DNA of 64,000 nt from Phytomonospora sp040655735 (GCF_040655735.1 NZ_JBFAKK010000007.1:355584-419583), one strand, 5' to 3'; positions 44,101-52,313 are shown, counted from the stretch's first letter. The notes: generated by a model from the letters alone, not told the origin. Made by a program: numbers and translations.

Positions 44101-45109
44101 GGCGATGCGCGACCTGCTCGGCACCCGGCTCGAACTCCGCCTCGGCGACCCGACGGAGTCCGAAGTGGACCGTCGGGCCGCGCGCAACGTCCCCGAACGC
44201 GCGCCCGGTCGCGGCCTTTCGCCCGACGGGATGCAGATGCTGGTGGCGCTGCCGCGGGTCGACGCCCAGAACAGCGTCAGCGATCTCGCCGACGGCGTGC
44301 GCGACATGGTCACCAAGATCGCCAAGGCGTGGACCGGACTGCCGGCGCCGGCGGTGCGGCTGCTGCCGCAGAAGGTCGACGTCGCCCAGGTGCCGCCCGA
44401 CTCGTCGAAGCAGGCGATCCCGATCGGGCTCAACGAGAGCCAGCTGGCCCCCGTCCACCTCGATCTGCTCACCGAGCCGCACTTCGTCGCCTTCGGCGAC
44501 GGCGAGTCGGGTAAGACCAACCTGCTGCGGATGATGGCCGCCCAATTGGCCGCGAGATTCACTCCCGCGCAGGCGAGATTTCTCGTCATCGACTACCGCC
44601 GTTCGCTTCTCGGCGAGATCAGCAGTGAGCATCTCGCGGGCTATGCGGCCAACTCCTCGGAAGCCCTGCAATTGATGCGCAACGCCAATGAGGCGATCCG
44701 TGTCCGGCTTCCCGGAAGTGATGTCACGCCGGAGCAGTTGCGTTCTCGCAGCTGGTGGTCCGGACCCGATCTGTACATCCTCGTCGACGACTACGACATC
44801 GTCGCCGGGGGTGCGTCCAACCCCGTTTCGGAACTGCTCGAACTGCTCGCGCAAGCCCGTGACGTGGGACTTCACCTGATCCTTACCCGCCGAAGCGGTG
44901 GCGCCTCACGCGCGATGTACGAGCCGGTGATCCAGCGGCTGCGCGAACTCCAATCGCCCGGACTACTGATGTCGGGCAACAAGGACGAGGGTCTGCTCTT
45001 CGGCGACATAAGGCCTTCACCGAGACCTCCGGGTCGCGGCATGCTGGTTCGGCGCAGTGGCAACGAATTGATCCAACTGGCATGGTCACAACCGCGTCAC
45101 GGAAGCTAG
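41129..45109 (+). CDS. eccC: ESX motor ATPase EccC (EccCa-EccCb fusion)
   Basis: 1326 aa from ATG 41129, preceded by CGGAGGT. Two membrane helices near residues 40-60 and 64-86. Three FtsK/SpoIIIE-like ATPase domains follow, with P-loops GATGSGKS (477-484), GGTQSGKS (839-846) and GDGESGKT (1123-1130). Domain 1 also has a clear Walker B LLVVCDEF. The protein is the coupling ATPase that recognises WXG100 C-terminal signals and drives export. EccCa and EccCb are fused, as in ESX-2 to ESX-5 but unlike ESX-1. The two WXG100 genes directly downstream are its likely substrates. Confidence 0.96.
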   Translation: MGTLVFTRPPRRKGPAMPGGELMLEPPPDLPTPTQRSMAQYLMLLPMLAMVGAMAFMYAGRGGGTMMMVVGGLFGVSMLGMFVGSFMTSGGDQKAEQTIQRRDYMRYLAQSRRQVRRAAGQQRKAVLWRHPEPGALWSIAHSSRLWERRYGDPDFGEVRVAVGRQRLAVTMVPPETKPVEDLEPMSALALRRFVRAHANLPHMPMAVQLRAFRRVVFRGDGELSRGVIRSMLCQAATFHSPADLKIAVVAGRSSMATWDWVKWLPHARHDRDADALGARRLIVDSMTELEDMLADELANRSRAAGDQGTFTDRPQVMVVLDGGEVDADCDLEGTGLAGATVLDLSGLVPRHPGNWLLTLEAEPEGLTMRLKGRASQLGIPDTVSESQAAALARRLSRYRPSAVTSATEPMAVSAELPDLLGVGDVGSLDPAVTWRPNRPTADRLNIPLGLDPQGAKIFLDLKEAAQGGMGPHGLIIGATGSGKSELLRTIVSALAITHSSEELNFVLVDFKGGATFATLDRLPHTSAVITNLEDELHLVDRMADAISGEMTRRQELLRTAGNFVSQRDYEKARRAGAELSPLPSLLVVCDEFSELLSAKPEFIELFVMIGRLGRSLGVHLLLASQRLEEGRLRGLDSHLSYRIGLRTFSAMESRTVLGVADAYELPQAPGHGYLKIDTSTMLRFRSAYVSGPYRGVGGGDSGRTSTRDRLQDFVATYVAPPDMPVDTMIAANSTFDDDEPENPDDIVKNSMLAVITNRLSGKGVPAHKVWLEPLSDAPPLSQLFPMLHADGDNGLRPVGWTGAGGLRVPVGLVDRPFEQRRDLLTVDLSGAGGNLLVIGGTQSGKSTALRTAIASLALTHTPQQVQFYCLDFGGGTLRALAELPHFGGVAGRQQVDQVRRTIAEMTTLLDEREALFVEHGIDSMSSYRRRKAAGEFADDPFGDAFLVIDGWPTIRNDFEDLEDDILVIAQRGLAFGVHVMMATNRWTDMRAAMRDLLGTRLELRLGDPTESEVDRRAARNVPERAPGRGLSPDGMQMLVALPRVDAQNSVSDLADGVRDMVTKIAKAWTGLPAPAVRLLPQKVDVAQVPPDSSKQAIPIGLNESQLAPVHLDLLTEPHFVAFGDGESGKTNLLRMMAAQLAARFTPAQARFLVIDYRRSLLGEISSEHLAGYAANSSEALQLMRNANEAIRVRLPGSDVTPEQLRSRSWWSGPDLYILVDDYDIVAGGASNPVSELLELLAQARDVGLHLILTRRSGGASRAMYEPVIQRLRELQSPGLLMSGNKDEGLLFGDIRPSPRPPGRGMLVRRSGNELIQLAWSQPRHGS

Positions 45110-45238
45110 TGGTCCACATTAGACCTTCCATTGTGGGCCGAATTCAGATAGTGTTTCTACGACCAAGAAGAGCAGTCCGATGACCGTCCGTATAAGGCGA
45201 CACACGGAGTGCTCGCGCGAATCCTAGAAAGGTCGAAC

Positions 45239-45559
45239 ATGGCAGAGCTCGACATCTTCGTCGATCATTCATCGCTGGCCAAGGGCTCGTCGGACATGCG
45301 CGACGCGATCGAGCGGGTCAAGGGCCAGCTCGGCAAGCTTCGCGGTGAGGTCAGCGCCTCGGCGGCGTTCTGGGGCGGCTCGGCCGCCGGTGCGTTCACG
45401 GTCCTGATGACCGAGTTCGACGGCAAGGCCAACAAGCTCCAGACGATCCTCGACACGATCGCCAACCTCGTCGACAAGTCGGCGGCGAACCACCAGTCGA
45501 ACGAGGAAGAGCAGAAGAGCAACGCGAACAGCCTGCTCGGCATCCTGCACGGCGGCTAG
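45239..45559 (+). CDS. WXG100 family ESX substrate (first of pair)
   Basis: 106 aa. Helix-turn-helix hairpin with the motif F-W-G-G at about residues 44-47. The C-terminal tail N-H-Q-S-N-E-E-E-Q resembles the Y-x-x-x-D/E export signal without the tyrosine. It follows eccC by 129 bp, enough for its own promoter, and precedes a second WXG100 gene by 60 bp. The two probably form an EsxA/EsxB-type heterodimer exported by the EccC machine. Confidence 0.88.
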   Translation: MAELDIFVDHSSLAKGSSDMRDAIERVKGQLGKLRGEVSASAAFWGGSAAGAFTVLMTEFDGKANKLQTILDTIANLVDKSAANHQSNEEEQKSNANSLLGILHGG

Positions 45560-45619
45560 TCTCCGCCACCCCCGTCCTACCCCCTCAACCCCCAAGCCGC
45601 GCGATTCGGAAGGCAGTCC

Positions 45620-45901
45620 ATGGAAAACATCAAGGCTTCTCCCGGCCAGATCGACATGTTCTCGTCGAAGATCAAGGGCTCGTCCCAGGAGCTTCAGGCG
45701 ATCCTCGACGAGCTGCGCAGCAAGCTCGACGGCATGGCCTGGTCCGGTGGCGACAAGGAGCAGTACGAGATTCAGCGCGCCGAGTGGACCCGCACCGTCA
45801 CCAGCCTCAACGAGCTGCTGGGCCGCGTCGGTCAGACCGTTCAGCTGGCCGGCAACAACTACAAGAACACCGAGACGACCAACGCGAACATGTTCGCGTA
45901 A
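45620..45901 (+). CDS. WXG100 family ESX substrate (second of pair)
   Basis: 93 aa. Classical WXG100: W-S-G at about residues 41-43 between two helices and a C-terminal Y-K-N-T-E (Y-x-x-x-E) secretion signal in N-N-Y-K-N-T-E-T-T. GGAAGG lies just upstream of its start. It probably dimerises with the protein encoded at 45239 and supplies the EccC-recognised signal. A strong hairpin terminator follows the gene. Confidence 0.92.
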   Translation: MENIKASPGQIDMFSSKIKGSSQELQAILDELRSKLDGMAWSGGDKEQYEIQRAEWTRTVTSLNELLGRVGQTVQLAGNNYKNTETTNANMFA

Positions 45902-45917
45902 GCGTCGAACGCTGCCG

Positions 45918-45959
45918 ACACCGCCGCCCACTGCCCCGGCACGTTTGGGCGGCGGTGTT
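45918..45959 (+). terminator. Terminator of the WXG100 pair
   Basis: ACACCGCCGCCCA (45918-45930) and TGGGCGGCGGTGT (45946-45958) form a perfect 13-bp stem with a 15-nt loop, 16 nt after the stop of the second WXG100 gene. Confidence 0.85.
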
Positions 45960-46056
45960 GCGTGCACCCGGTGCACCGGTCTCCCGGCTCGGCCGGTGAA
46001 CGGGACCGAGCCGCATCCGCGGACTCGGATCCCGGTTCGCCACGGGTCTCGCTGAG

Positions 46057-47220
46057 TCAGCCGGCCCGCCACTTGCGGCGCCGGCCCAGCGGGACCACGA
46101 ACCGCACGATCAGCAGCAGCACCATCGCCAGACCGGCTGCTCCGGTGACGAGCAGGGCGCGTTCGCGCATGCTCTTCCCGGGATCCCCCGGCAGGTCCGG
46201 CGCCGCCGCGGCGGGGGCGGTCCGTTCGTCCACTTCGGACAGAACGGCCGTCACCGCCCGGTACGGATCCACTTCCCCGTAGCCCACCACCGGGTTCCAG
46301 CCCCCGGGCGGATGAACCGCCGTCGCGGTGATCCGCCGGGCGACCTCGTCGGGCTTCATGTCGGGATAGTGCGACATCAGCAGCGCCGCCGTCGCCGACA
46401 CGTACGGCGCCGCGAAGCTCGTGCCACCGTCGACGAGCCGCCCGAAACCGCCACCGGCCGGCGCGGGACCGTCGATCTGCTCGCCGGGCGCCGCCACGTC
46501 GACGTAGTTGCGGACGCTGGACGTGTCCACGTGCGTTCCGCCCGCCGACAGGCCCGCCACCGCGATGACCGACTCGTAGGCCGCCGGATACTCCTTCTGG
46601 CCGGTGATGCCGCTGTTGCCGGCCGCGGCGACCACCACCACGTTGTTCTCGTGGGCGTACTTGATGGCCGACTCCAGCGCGGGAGTGGCGATCGCCGTCA
46701 GGGACAGGTTGATGACCTTCGCGCCGTCCTGCACCGCCAGCCGGATCGCGTTGACGACCGGTGCCGTGCTCTCCTCGCTCGTCGAGCGCTCCATGCTCTG
46801 GATGACCCGGTAGGAGAGGATCTTCGAGTCCGGCGCGAGCCCGTGGAAGGGCGAGGACTCGGTGTCCTTGGCGGCGATGATGCCGGCCACGATCGTGCCG
46901 TGCGAGGCCATGTCGCAACGGGCGCCGAGCTTGTCGCCGGCCATGTCCACGGCGGTGACCTGCCCGTCGAGGAGCGGATGCTCACCGACCCCCGAGTCGA
47001 TGACGGCGACCTTGATGCCCTCGCCACGGGTCAAGGGCCACACCCGCTCGGGCTGGAGCCGCTTGAGGGGCCAGGGAACGCTGGTCATCTCGCCGGTGCG
47101 GGACTCCGCCTTGCACTTCGCGGCCGCCGACGCCGTCGAAGGTCCGGAAAGGACGGTCGCGGCGACGACCAGGAGGGCGGCGGAGCACACGCCGAGACGC
47201 CGGAGGGGGGAACGCGTCAT
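46057..47220 (-). CDS. mycP: Mycosin (ESX subtilisin-like protease MycP)
   Basis: 387 aa. Signal peptide about 1-32, subtilase domain with catalytic Asp75 (V-I-D-S-G), His107 (S-H-G-T), oxyanion Asn202 (A-A-G-N-S-G) and Ser268 (G-T-S-F-A-A-P), then a Pro/Ala linker and one C-terminal membrane helix (about 352-375) with a basic cytoplasmic tail. This layout is that of mycosins, which cap the periplasmic side of the ESX channel and process selected substrates. The N-terminal extension is short. It is tail-to-tail with the WXG100 pair. Confidence 0.94.
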   Translation of the reverse strand: MTRSPLRRLGVCSAALLVVAATVLSGPSTASAAAKCKAESRTGEMTSVPWPLKRLQPERVWPLTRGEGIKVAVIDSGVGEHPLLDGQVTAVDMAGDKLGARCDMASHGTIVAGIIAAKDTESSPFHGLAPDSKILSYRVIQSMERSTSEESTAPVVNAIRLAVQDGAKVINLSLTAIATPALESAIKYAHENNVVVVAAAGNSGITGQKEYPAAYESVIAVAGLSAGGTHVDTSSVRNYVDVAAPGEQIDGPAPAGGGFGRLVDGGTSFAAPYVSATAALLMSHYPDMKPDEVARRITATAVHPPGGWNPVVGYGEVDPYRAVTAVLSEVDERTAPAAAAPDLPGDPGKSMRERALLVTGAAGLAMVLLLIVRFVVPLGRRRKWRAG

Positions 47221-47265
47221 GGTGCCTCACTCTACGCAGGTACGGGCGGGTGTGGAAGCGGTGAA

Positions 47266-47330
47266 GGGGGAGAGGTGCGGGGGATTTGGGGGGTCGGGGA
47301 CGGGGTGGGGGGAGGTTGGTGTGGAGGGGG
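47266..47330 (+). other. G-quadruplex-type tract upstream of mycP
   Basis: Seven runs of four to six G lie within 65 nt on the forward strand (47266-70, 47279-83, 47288-93, 47296-99, 47302-05, 47307-12, 47326-30). The part 47288-47312 has loops of only 1-2 nt, ideal for an intramolecular quadruplex. It sits 46-110 nt upstream of the mycP start; the G-rich strand is the template strand for mycP. Confidence 0.6.
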
Positions 47331-48031
47331 CGGTGCGGGTTTTAAGGGCCGCAGGGGTGGAGTGGGGGCGTGGGGACGTGGAGCACCCTCGGGGGCCCGG
47401 AGGCGAGGGCCTGCGAACGGTGGGAGCACGAGCGGGAGGCCGCCGACGGTGATTGCCCAGCGCGCCAGGCGAACAAGCGAAGCCGTTGAGCCCGCAGGGC
47501 AGACGCGCCCTCCGAGCCCATGCCGCTCGCCGCGCCGAAGCCGGTGCCGGCTCGCCCCACCGAAGCAGGCGGGGGTCGCCGGGGCCGCCGGTGTCCGCTG
47601 AGGAGGCAAGCCACGCGCTGAGGTTGAGATGCCCCGGTGGCCGAACCGCAGCCCACCCAGCCGTCGGTGTCATCGGAGACTCCAACTTCGCCGCACGCCG
47701 CACGGGCGCATCTTTGCCGCCGGCGGCGTCTCTCTCACTCCATGCTGTCCTGCCCGCCGGTCTTGCCAATCGTGCGGCGGGCAGGCAGGAGCCGGCCGCT
47801 AGGGGGTGCAAGCCATCGTGTCGCATGTCTCGCCTCGTCCGGTCCGCCTGTCATGCCCCACCTGCCCTGCCCGCGCGAGTACGCGGGCAGGGCAGGTCGG
47901 CAACACGAAGGCAGCGCGGCCAGGTGGGCCGGTCGAGCGCGGCGGCCAAGCCGAACAAGCGGGCCGGGCAGCCGGGCCAGCGAGCCTCCCCGCCAGCCCA
48001 GCCCTAACCACACCCCGCCGACGTCACCCCG
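47331..48031. other. Gene-poor gap with hairpins
   Basis: No reading frame here has convincing codon bias or a known domain. Two strong hairpins are present: CCTGCCCGCCG (47749-47759) with CGGCGGGCAGG (47775-47785), and ACCTGCCCTGCCCGCG (47860-47875) with CGCGGGCAGGGCAGGT (47882-47897). The second could end the reverse-strand transcript of the DUF1023 gene that stops at 48032. Confidence 0.5.
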
Positions 48032-49645
48032 TTAGAACCACCGGTCCTGCGGCGCCGCCGGCACACGGTCGTAGTGCCCCGTGACGATGTTCGCGAAGTG
48101 ACCGCGGGCCACGTTCGTCGAATCCCAGTAACCGGAGTGCCCGCCGTCGCTGGCCGGGAAGACCCGGCCCCCGTAGCTCTCGTTGATGGGGTCGGTGCCG
48201 TGGACGCCGGCCGCGAAGCGGATCGGGTCGTCCGACGCGCGGGTCGCCCACACGTGATCGGCGCCGATTCCCATGTACTCGTTGGCGGTGCCCGAGGATC
48301 CGGCACTGGCCACCGAGACGAGGTTGTCGATGCCGAGGTCGTGGCGAGCGGCGGTGTAACCGATCGTCGAGGCCCCGTAGCTGTGCCCCATCAGCGTGTT
48401 GATGGACGGCGAACCCTCGTGCGTGGCCCGCAACCCCTGCTGGAAGGACGCCAGATCATCGGCGGCGGCCTCGTAGTAGTTGTTCGAGATCGCGTTGGGG
48501 AACACCTTGTCCGGCGCGTCGTAACCGAGCCAGGTGATCGCCGCGGTGCGGCGGCCCGGGTCGGCGGCGGTCGCGTCGGCCTGCATCCACAGTGCACGGT
48601 TGACGTCGCCGTTGATGCCGGGAACATCGGCGGTCGTGCCGGGGACATAGGTGACGACACTGTCGGCGGTGTCAGGGTTTCCCACCGAGATCACGGCCTG
48701 GCCGTCGGCGGCCGACTCGTAGTTCAGCAGGTACATCCGCTCGGTGGAACCCTGGAGGTCGGTGCGTCCGAGCTGGTGCTCGAGACTGTCCAGGTTCTGC
48801 CAGCGGGTGTCGAGGTCGCGCAGTTCCTTGTTGACCTCGCCCATCTGCGCCGCGGCCTGCATGTTCATCGAACCGTCGTCGGGACGCAGCTCTTCGAGCC
48901 GTCCGCGCAGGTACTCGCGGCGGCTCTCGATCCAGTCCCGTTCCTGCCCGATCGCCAGGCGGTTGGCCTCATCCCTCGCGACGGCGGGGATTCCGTCGAG
49001 ACTGCCGATCTGCTTGGGGTTGTCGCGCAGGTGCGCCGCCCGCTGCTCGTCGGTGAGTCCTTTCCACCAGTCGTTGACCTGGCGGGGATCGGTGCCGCGC
49101 TGCGGGATCGTGCCGGAACCGCCCGACACGTTCGGCATCGTCGGCGCCACGATCGACTGGAGCGCCGACTGCGCCTGCCGGTCGGCCGAGTTCGCCCGCA
49201 TGAGCGCCTGACGGATCAGGTTCGCCGCCTGCGTGGCCTGCTGTTTGGCGTGCGCGATGACCTCGGGGGAGGGCCTCGGCCCGAACGCCGCCCAGTCGAC
49301 CTGGATGGCACCGCTCTCGCTGACCCTGCCGGGGATCGCGTTGGCGACGTCGACGCCACGCTCCAGGGTCCGCTTGGCCATGTCGATCTCGTTGGCGAAG
49401 AAGCCCACCACCTCGTCGACGCGCCCGTACGAGCGCCCGATCTGCTGGTAGTTCGACTCGTGCTGCCCGAGCTGCGCGTCGGCGGCGCTCGCGTCGGTGC
49501 CGCGCCACCCGGTGTTGAGCGCACGACGGTTGCGCCGGGTGTCGGCGCCGTACTGCTCCATCTCGCGGGCGACCTTGCGCGCGCTGCCCGCCGCGCTCTC
49601 CAGATGCGTGGTCTGCGCGTTGCGCAGCTGCATGTAGGTGACCAT
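48032..49645 (-). CDS. WXG-like/alpha-beta hydrolase (DUF1023) protein
   Basis: 537 aa. The N-terminal region (about 1-220) is helical with G-W-R-G (46-49), a WXG-type turn. The C-terminal DUF1023 alpha/beta-hydrolase domain has the nucleophile elbow G-H-S-Y-G-A at about residue 420, a preceding V-T-Y-V-P-G-T and a late H-S-G-Y-W. Such proteins are thought to be ESX-exported hydrolases or effectors acting on lipids or the envelope. It starts two bases after the stop of a small helical partner gene, consistent with a secreted pair. Confidence 0.82.
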   Translation of the reverse strand: MVTYMQLRNAQTTHLESAAGSARKVAREMEQYGADTRRNRRALNTGWRGTDASAADAQLGQHESNYQQIGRSYGRVDEVVGFFANEIDMAKRTLERGVDVANAIPGRVSESGAIQVDWAAFGPRPSPEVIAHAKQQATQAANLIRQALMRANSADRQAQSALQSIVAPTMPNVSGGSGTIPQRGTDPRQVNDWWKGLTDEQRAAHLRDNPKQIGSLDGIPAVARDEANRLAIGQERDWIESRREYLRGRLEELRPDDGSMNMQAAAQMGEVNKELRDLDTRWQNLDSLEHQLGRTDLQGSTERMYLLNYESAADGQAVISVGNPDTADSVVTYVPGTTADVPGINGDVNRALWMQADATAADPGRRTAAITWLGYDAPDKVFPNAISNNYYEAAADDLASFQQGLRATHEGSPSINTLMGHSYGASTIGYTAARHDLGIDNLVSVASAGSSGTANEYMGIGADHVWATRASDDPIRFAAGVHGTDPINESYGGRVFPASDGGHSGYWDSTNVARGHFANIVTGHYDRVPAAPQDRWF

Positions 49646-49647
49646 GG

Positions 49648-49965
49648 CTAGGGGATCCTCAACGTCGTCAGGTCACGCAGGTTGTTCTCCATCGCCTGCT
49701 TCTGCGCGTTCTCGTTGGCGCGGTGGTTGTCGGCCGCGCGGGAGATGTTGTCGCCGGTCTCCCGCGAGTCCTGCGCCAGCCGGGTCGCGGCGTTGTGGAG
49801 CTTGTCGACGCAGGCCTTCAGCGCCTGGACGGTGCCGAAGCCCTCGTTGCCCTGCGATCCGAAGTCGAGCGTGGCCTTCTCTTTGTCTAAATAGGCCGCG
49901 GCGTCGTGCCCGATCGTCCGGATTCTCGTGCTCGCCCGCCGCATCTTCGACTCGTCTACTTCCAT
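49648..49965 (-). CDS. Small helical ESX-partner protein
   Basis: 105 aa from the ATG at 49965, preceded by AGGAGG. Predicted as two long helices with no WXG turn; G-S-Q-G-N-E-G-F occurs near the middle and the C-terminal half is rich in Asn/Glu/Arg (N-H-R-A-N-E-N-A). The EspC-like layout and its position immediately upstream of the DUF1023 gene suggest it is the dimerisation or targeting partner of that protein. Family not certain. Confidence 0.65.
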   Translation of the reverse strand: MEVDESKMRRASTRIRTIGHDAAAYLDKEKATLDFGSQGNEGFGTVQALKACVDKLHNAATRLAQDSRETGDNISRAADNHRANENAQKQAMENNLRDLTTLRIP

Positions 49966-50046
49966 GTCGCCTCCTTTCGTCGGCTCAAAGCGACATGTGG
50001 CCACTCTAGAGGGGCCGGGCGGACGAGGGAAGCACGGTACGTCTAC

Positions 50047-51327
50047 TTAGGACGGCGAGTGAGCGTCCGACCTCGCGGCGTGTTCGGCTTCTTCGGCGCG
50101 TTTGCGCTCGACCCCGTCGCGTCCGTCGTACTTGAGGAACGGCCGCAGCCACACCGCCAGCGCCGCCGTGCCGACCACCGACATGATGCCGCCGAACACG
50201 ACCGACCCGCCGATCCCGAAGGCCTTGGCGGCCATCCCGGCCTCCAGGTTGCCGAGGGTCGGGCCCGACAGGTAGGACAGCTGCTCGATGCCGGCGAGCC
50301 GGCCGCGGAAATGGTCGGGAATGGTCTGGTTCCAGATGATGCCGCGGAACAGTCCGCTGATCATGTCGCCGAAGCCGGCCACCGCGAGGAAGAACAGCGC
50401 CAGCCACAGACTCGGTGACAGGCCGAAGCCGAGCACGCCCAGTCCCCACACCCCGGCGGCGATCAGCACCATGAGCCCGTGCCGGTGCACCCGCGCCGAC
50501 CAGCCCGAGGTCATCGAGGCCAGCAGCGCGCCGACCGCCGGCGCGGCGTGCAGCAGTCCCAGCGTCTGCGGCCCGCCGAACTTCAAGGCGAGGAAGGGGT
50601 AGAGCGCCGACGGCATCCCGAAGAACATCGCGTTCATGTCGACCAGGTAGGTGCCCAGCAGCTCGGGCCGCTTGCGCGCGTACTGCAAGCCCGCGATCAC
50701 CGACTTGACGCTCGGCCGGTCGGCGTTCGGCGGCGGCGGGACCTTGCGGATCAGCGACAGGCACAGCAGCGAGACCGCGAAGGTCGTCAGGTCGATGGCG
50801 TAGACCCAGGCCAGCGGGAAGTTGGCCAGCAGCAGGCCCGCGATCGCCGGACCGGCGATGGAGGAGATGTTGTAGTAGGTCGACTGGAGCCCCGACACCG
50901 CCGGGATCTCCTCGGGCTTCACCAGCCGCGGGATCAGCGCCTCGCGGGACGGGCGCGCCAGCCCCGACAGGCCCGAGCTCAGCGCAGCGATCACGTACAG
51001 CGCCCACAGCTGCGGCGTGCCGCCCAGCGAGTTCACCAGCAGCAGCGCGGCGAGCGCGGTCAGCGCGACCTCGCACCACAAGACGAGTTTGCGGCGGTCG
51101 ACGTAGTCGGCGAGGGCGCCGCCGACGAAGGAGGTCACCAGCAGCGGCAGGAGCTCGCAGAGTCCGAGCAGGCCGACCAGGAACGGCGACTCGGTGAGCA
51201 CGGCCACCTGGTAGGGGATGACGACGAAGGAGATGATCGACCCGAACGCCGAGACGGCGGCTCCGGTGTAGAAGATCCGGAAGTCCCGGTTGCGCAGCGG
51301 GCGCACGTCGAGGGTCAGTAGCGGCAC
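50047..51327 (-). CDS. MFS transporter, EntS-like exporter family
   Basis: 426 aa with about 12 hydrophobic helices. It opens with R-P-L-R-N-R-D-F-R-I-F-Y-T-G and has G-G-A-L-A-D-Y-V-D-R-R-K-L after helix 2, both typical of the EntS/YbdA branch that exports siderophores and other small molecules. No siderophore gene is nearby, so the substrate is unknown. The C-terminus is charged. It may start from its own promoter, since a terminator (51396-51424) separates it from the upstream gene. Confidence 0.85.
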   Translation of the reverse strand: MPLLTLDVRPLRNRDFRIFYTGAAVSAFGSIISFVVIPYQVAVLTESPFLVGLLGLCELLPLLVTSFVGGALADYVDRRKLVLWCEVALTALAALLLVNSLGGTPQLWALYVIAALSSGLSGLARPSREALIPRLVKPEEIPAVSGLQSTYYNISSIAGPAIAGLLLANFPLAWVYAIDLTTFAVSLLCLSLIRKVPPPPNADRPSVKSVIAGLQYARKRPELLGTYLVDMNAMFFGMPSALYPFLALKFGGPQTLGLLHAAPAVGALLASMTSGWSARVHRHGLMVLIAAGVWGLGVLGFGLSPSLWLALFFLAVAGFGDMISGLFRGIIWNQTIPDHFRGRLAGIEQLSYLSGPTLGNLEAGMAAKAFGIGGSVVFGGIMSVVGTAALAVWLRPFLKYDGRDGVERKRAEEAEHAARSDAHSPS

Positions 51328-51395
51328 GCCGGTGAGTCTTGTGCAAGATCGCGGCGGTGGCGAGGGGTTTTGCGGGTGACCTGGGCGACGAAAGA

Positions 51396-51424
51396 GCCCC
51401 GGCCGTGGAGGCCGGGGCTTTCCC
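51396..51424 (-). terminator. Terminator of the scramblase-like gene
   Basis: GCCCCGGCC (51396-51404) pairs with GGCCGGGGC (51410-51418), extended by A/T pairs; on the reverse strand the stem is followed by CTCTTTC. It lies just past the stop at 51448. Confidence 0.8.
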
Positions 51425-51447
51425 GTTCGCGCGGGTGGTTCGAAGGA

Positions 51448-52278
51448 CTAGCCTCCGAGGCCCCGCGAGTCCTGCTTCAGCGCGGTGTCGACGGTCAGCG
51501 CCGAGGCGACGACCATCGACAGGAGCGGGTCCTGCAGCGGGCGGTGCAGCTGCACGACGTAGTTGTCGGCGGTCGTGAAGGCCGTCTTGAGGATGCCCTC
51601 GAAGGTCTTCGTGATCCGCGCGACCTCGGCACCGGTGTGGTCGAGGATCGCGAAGTTCCAGGCGCGCCAGTTCTCGGCCTGGATCTTGCCGATCTCCTGC
51701 CCGTTCACGATGAAGGCGAAGCTGATCTTGCCGAACACGTTGTTCTGCTTGATCTCGCCGATCTCGTTGCCGCTGGCGCCCTGGACGATCACCCGCGACT
51801 TGAAGATCTTCGCCGGCCGCGTCAGGTAGAGCAGCGGCTGACCGTGGTTGTCGCTGACCTGGAGCTTGTGGGTGAAGAACTGGTCGTAGGAGCCCAGGAA
51901 GCGCACGATCTTCTTGAGCGCGCTCTGCCCGATCTGCTCGACCTTGGCGACCTGCTGGCCCTGCTGGTTGAACACCGAGTACTCGGCGCTGATCTCGATG
52001 AGCTTGGTCTTCTGGTTGACCACCAGGACCGGCTCGCTGAAGATCGTCCCGCCGCCGGCCGCGATCGGGCCGACACCGGCCTGCTGCTGCACCTGGCGCT
52101 GGATCTGCGAGGCGTCGTGGCCGCCGGAGACGTCGAGTTCGGCGATCTTCTCCAACGAGGAAGGCTGCCGCTGCTCGGGGGGACGGGTGTTGTTGGTCCA
52201 CTGGTTGCCGTCCCACCAGCGCAGCTGCCCGCTGCCACTAGGATCCGGGTGCCAGCCTGGGGGGTTAGCTCCGCTCAT
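51448..52278 (-). CDS. DUF2510 plus phospholipid scramblase-related (LURP-one-like) protein
   Basis: 276 aa. The N-terminal DUF2510 motif P-G-W-H-P-D-P-S-x-x-x-x-x-R-W-W-D-G-x-x-W is followed by a linker and a beta-barrel-like scramblase/LURP-one domain (about 75-270) with F-S-E-P-V-L-V-V-N-Q-K, V-F-N-Q-Q-G-Q-Q-V and F-G-K-I-S-F-A-F. DUF2510 usually sits on membrane-associated actinobacterial proteins; a lipid-related role is possible but unproven. It is located next to ppa, in the same direction, with a 35-bp gap. Confidence 0.8.
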   Translation of the reverse strand: MSGANPPGWHPDPSGSGQLRWWDGNQWTNNTRPPEQRQPSSLEKIAELDVSGGHDASQIQRQVQQQAGVGPIAAGGGTIFSEPVLVVNQKTKLIEISAEYSVFNQQGQQVAKVEQIGQSALKKIVRFLGSYDQFFTHKLQVSDNHGQPLLYLTRPAKIFKSRVIVQGASGNEIGEIKQNNVFGKISFAFIVNGQEIGKIQAENWRAWNFAILDHTGAEVARITKTFEGILKTAFTTADNYVVQLHRPLQDPLLSMVVASALTVDTALKQDSRGLGG

Positions 52279-52313
52279 AGCGCCAGAGTGTAGTCAGGCC
52301 GTCAACCAGAGGA

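Noticed and set aside
41045..44875. Long open reverse-strand frame (about 1276 codons) opposite eccC
   Set aside because: High-GC DNA opens long antisense frames; the product is rich in Arg/Gly/Asp without a domain, whereas eccC on the other strand is unmistakable.
47227..47826. Pro/Thr/Ser-rich reverse-strand frame ending 7 bp before mycP
   Set aside because: Composition follows from the C-rich strand of the G-tract; no ribosome site, no domain, and several overlapping frames are equally open.
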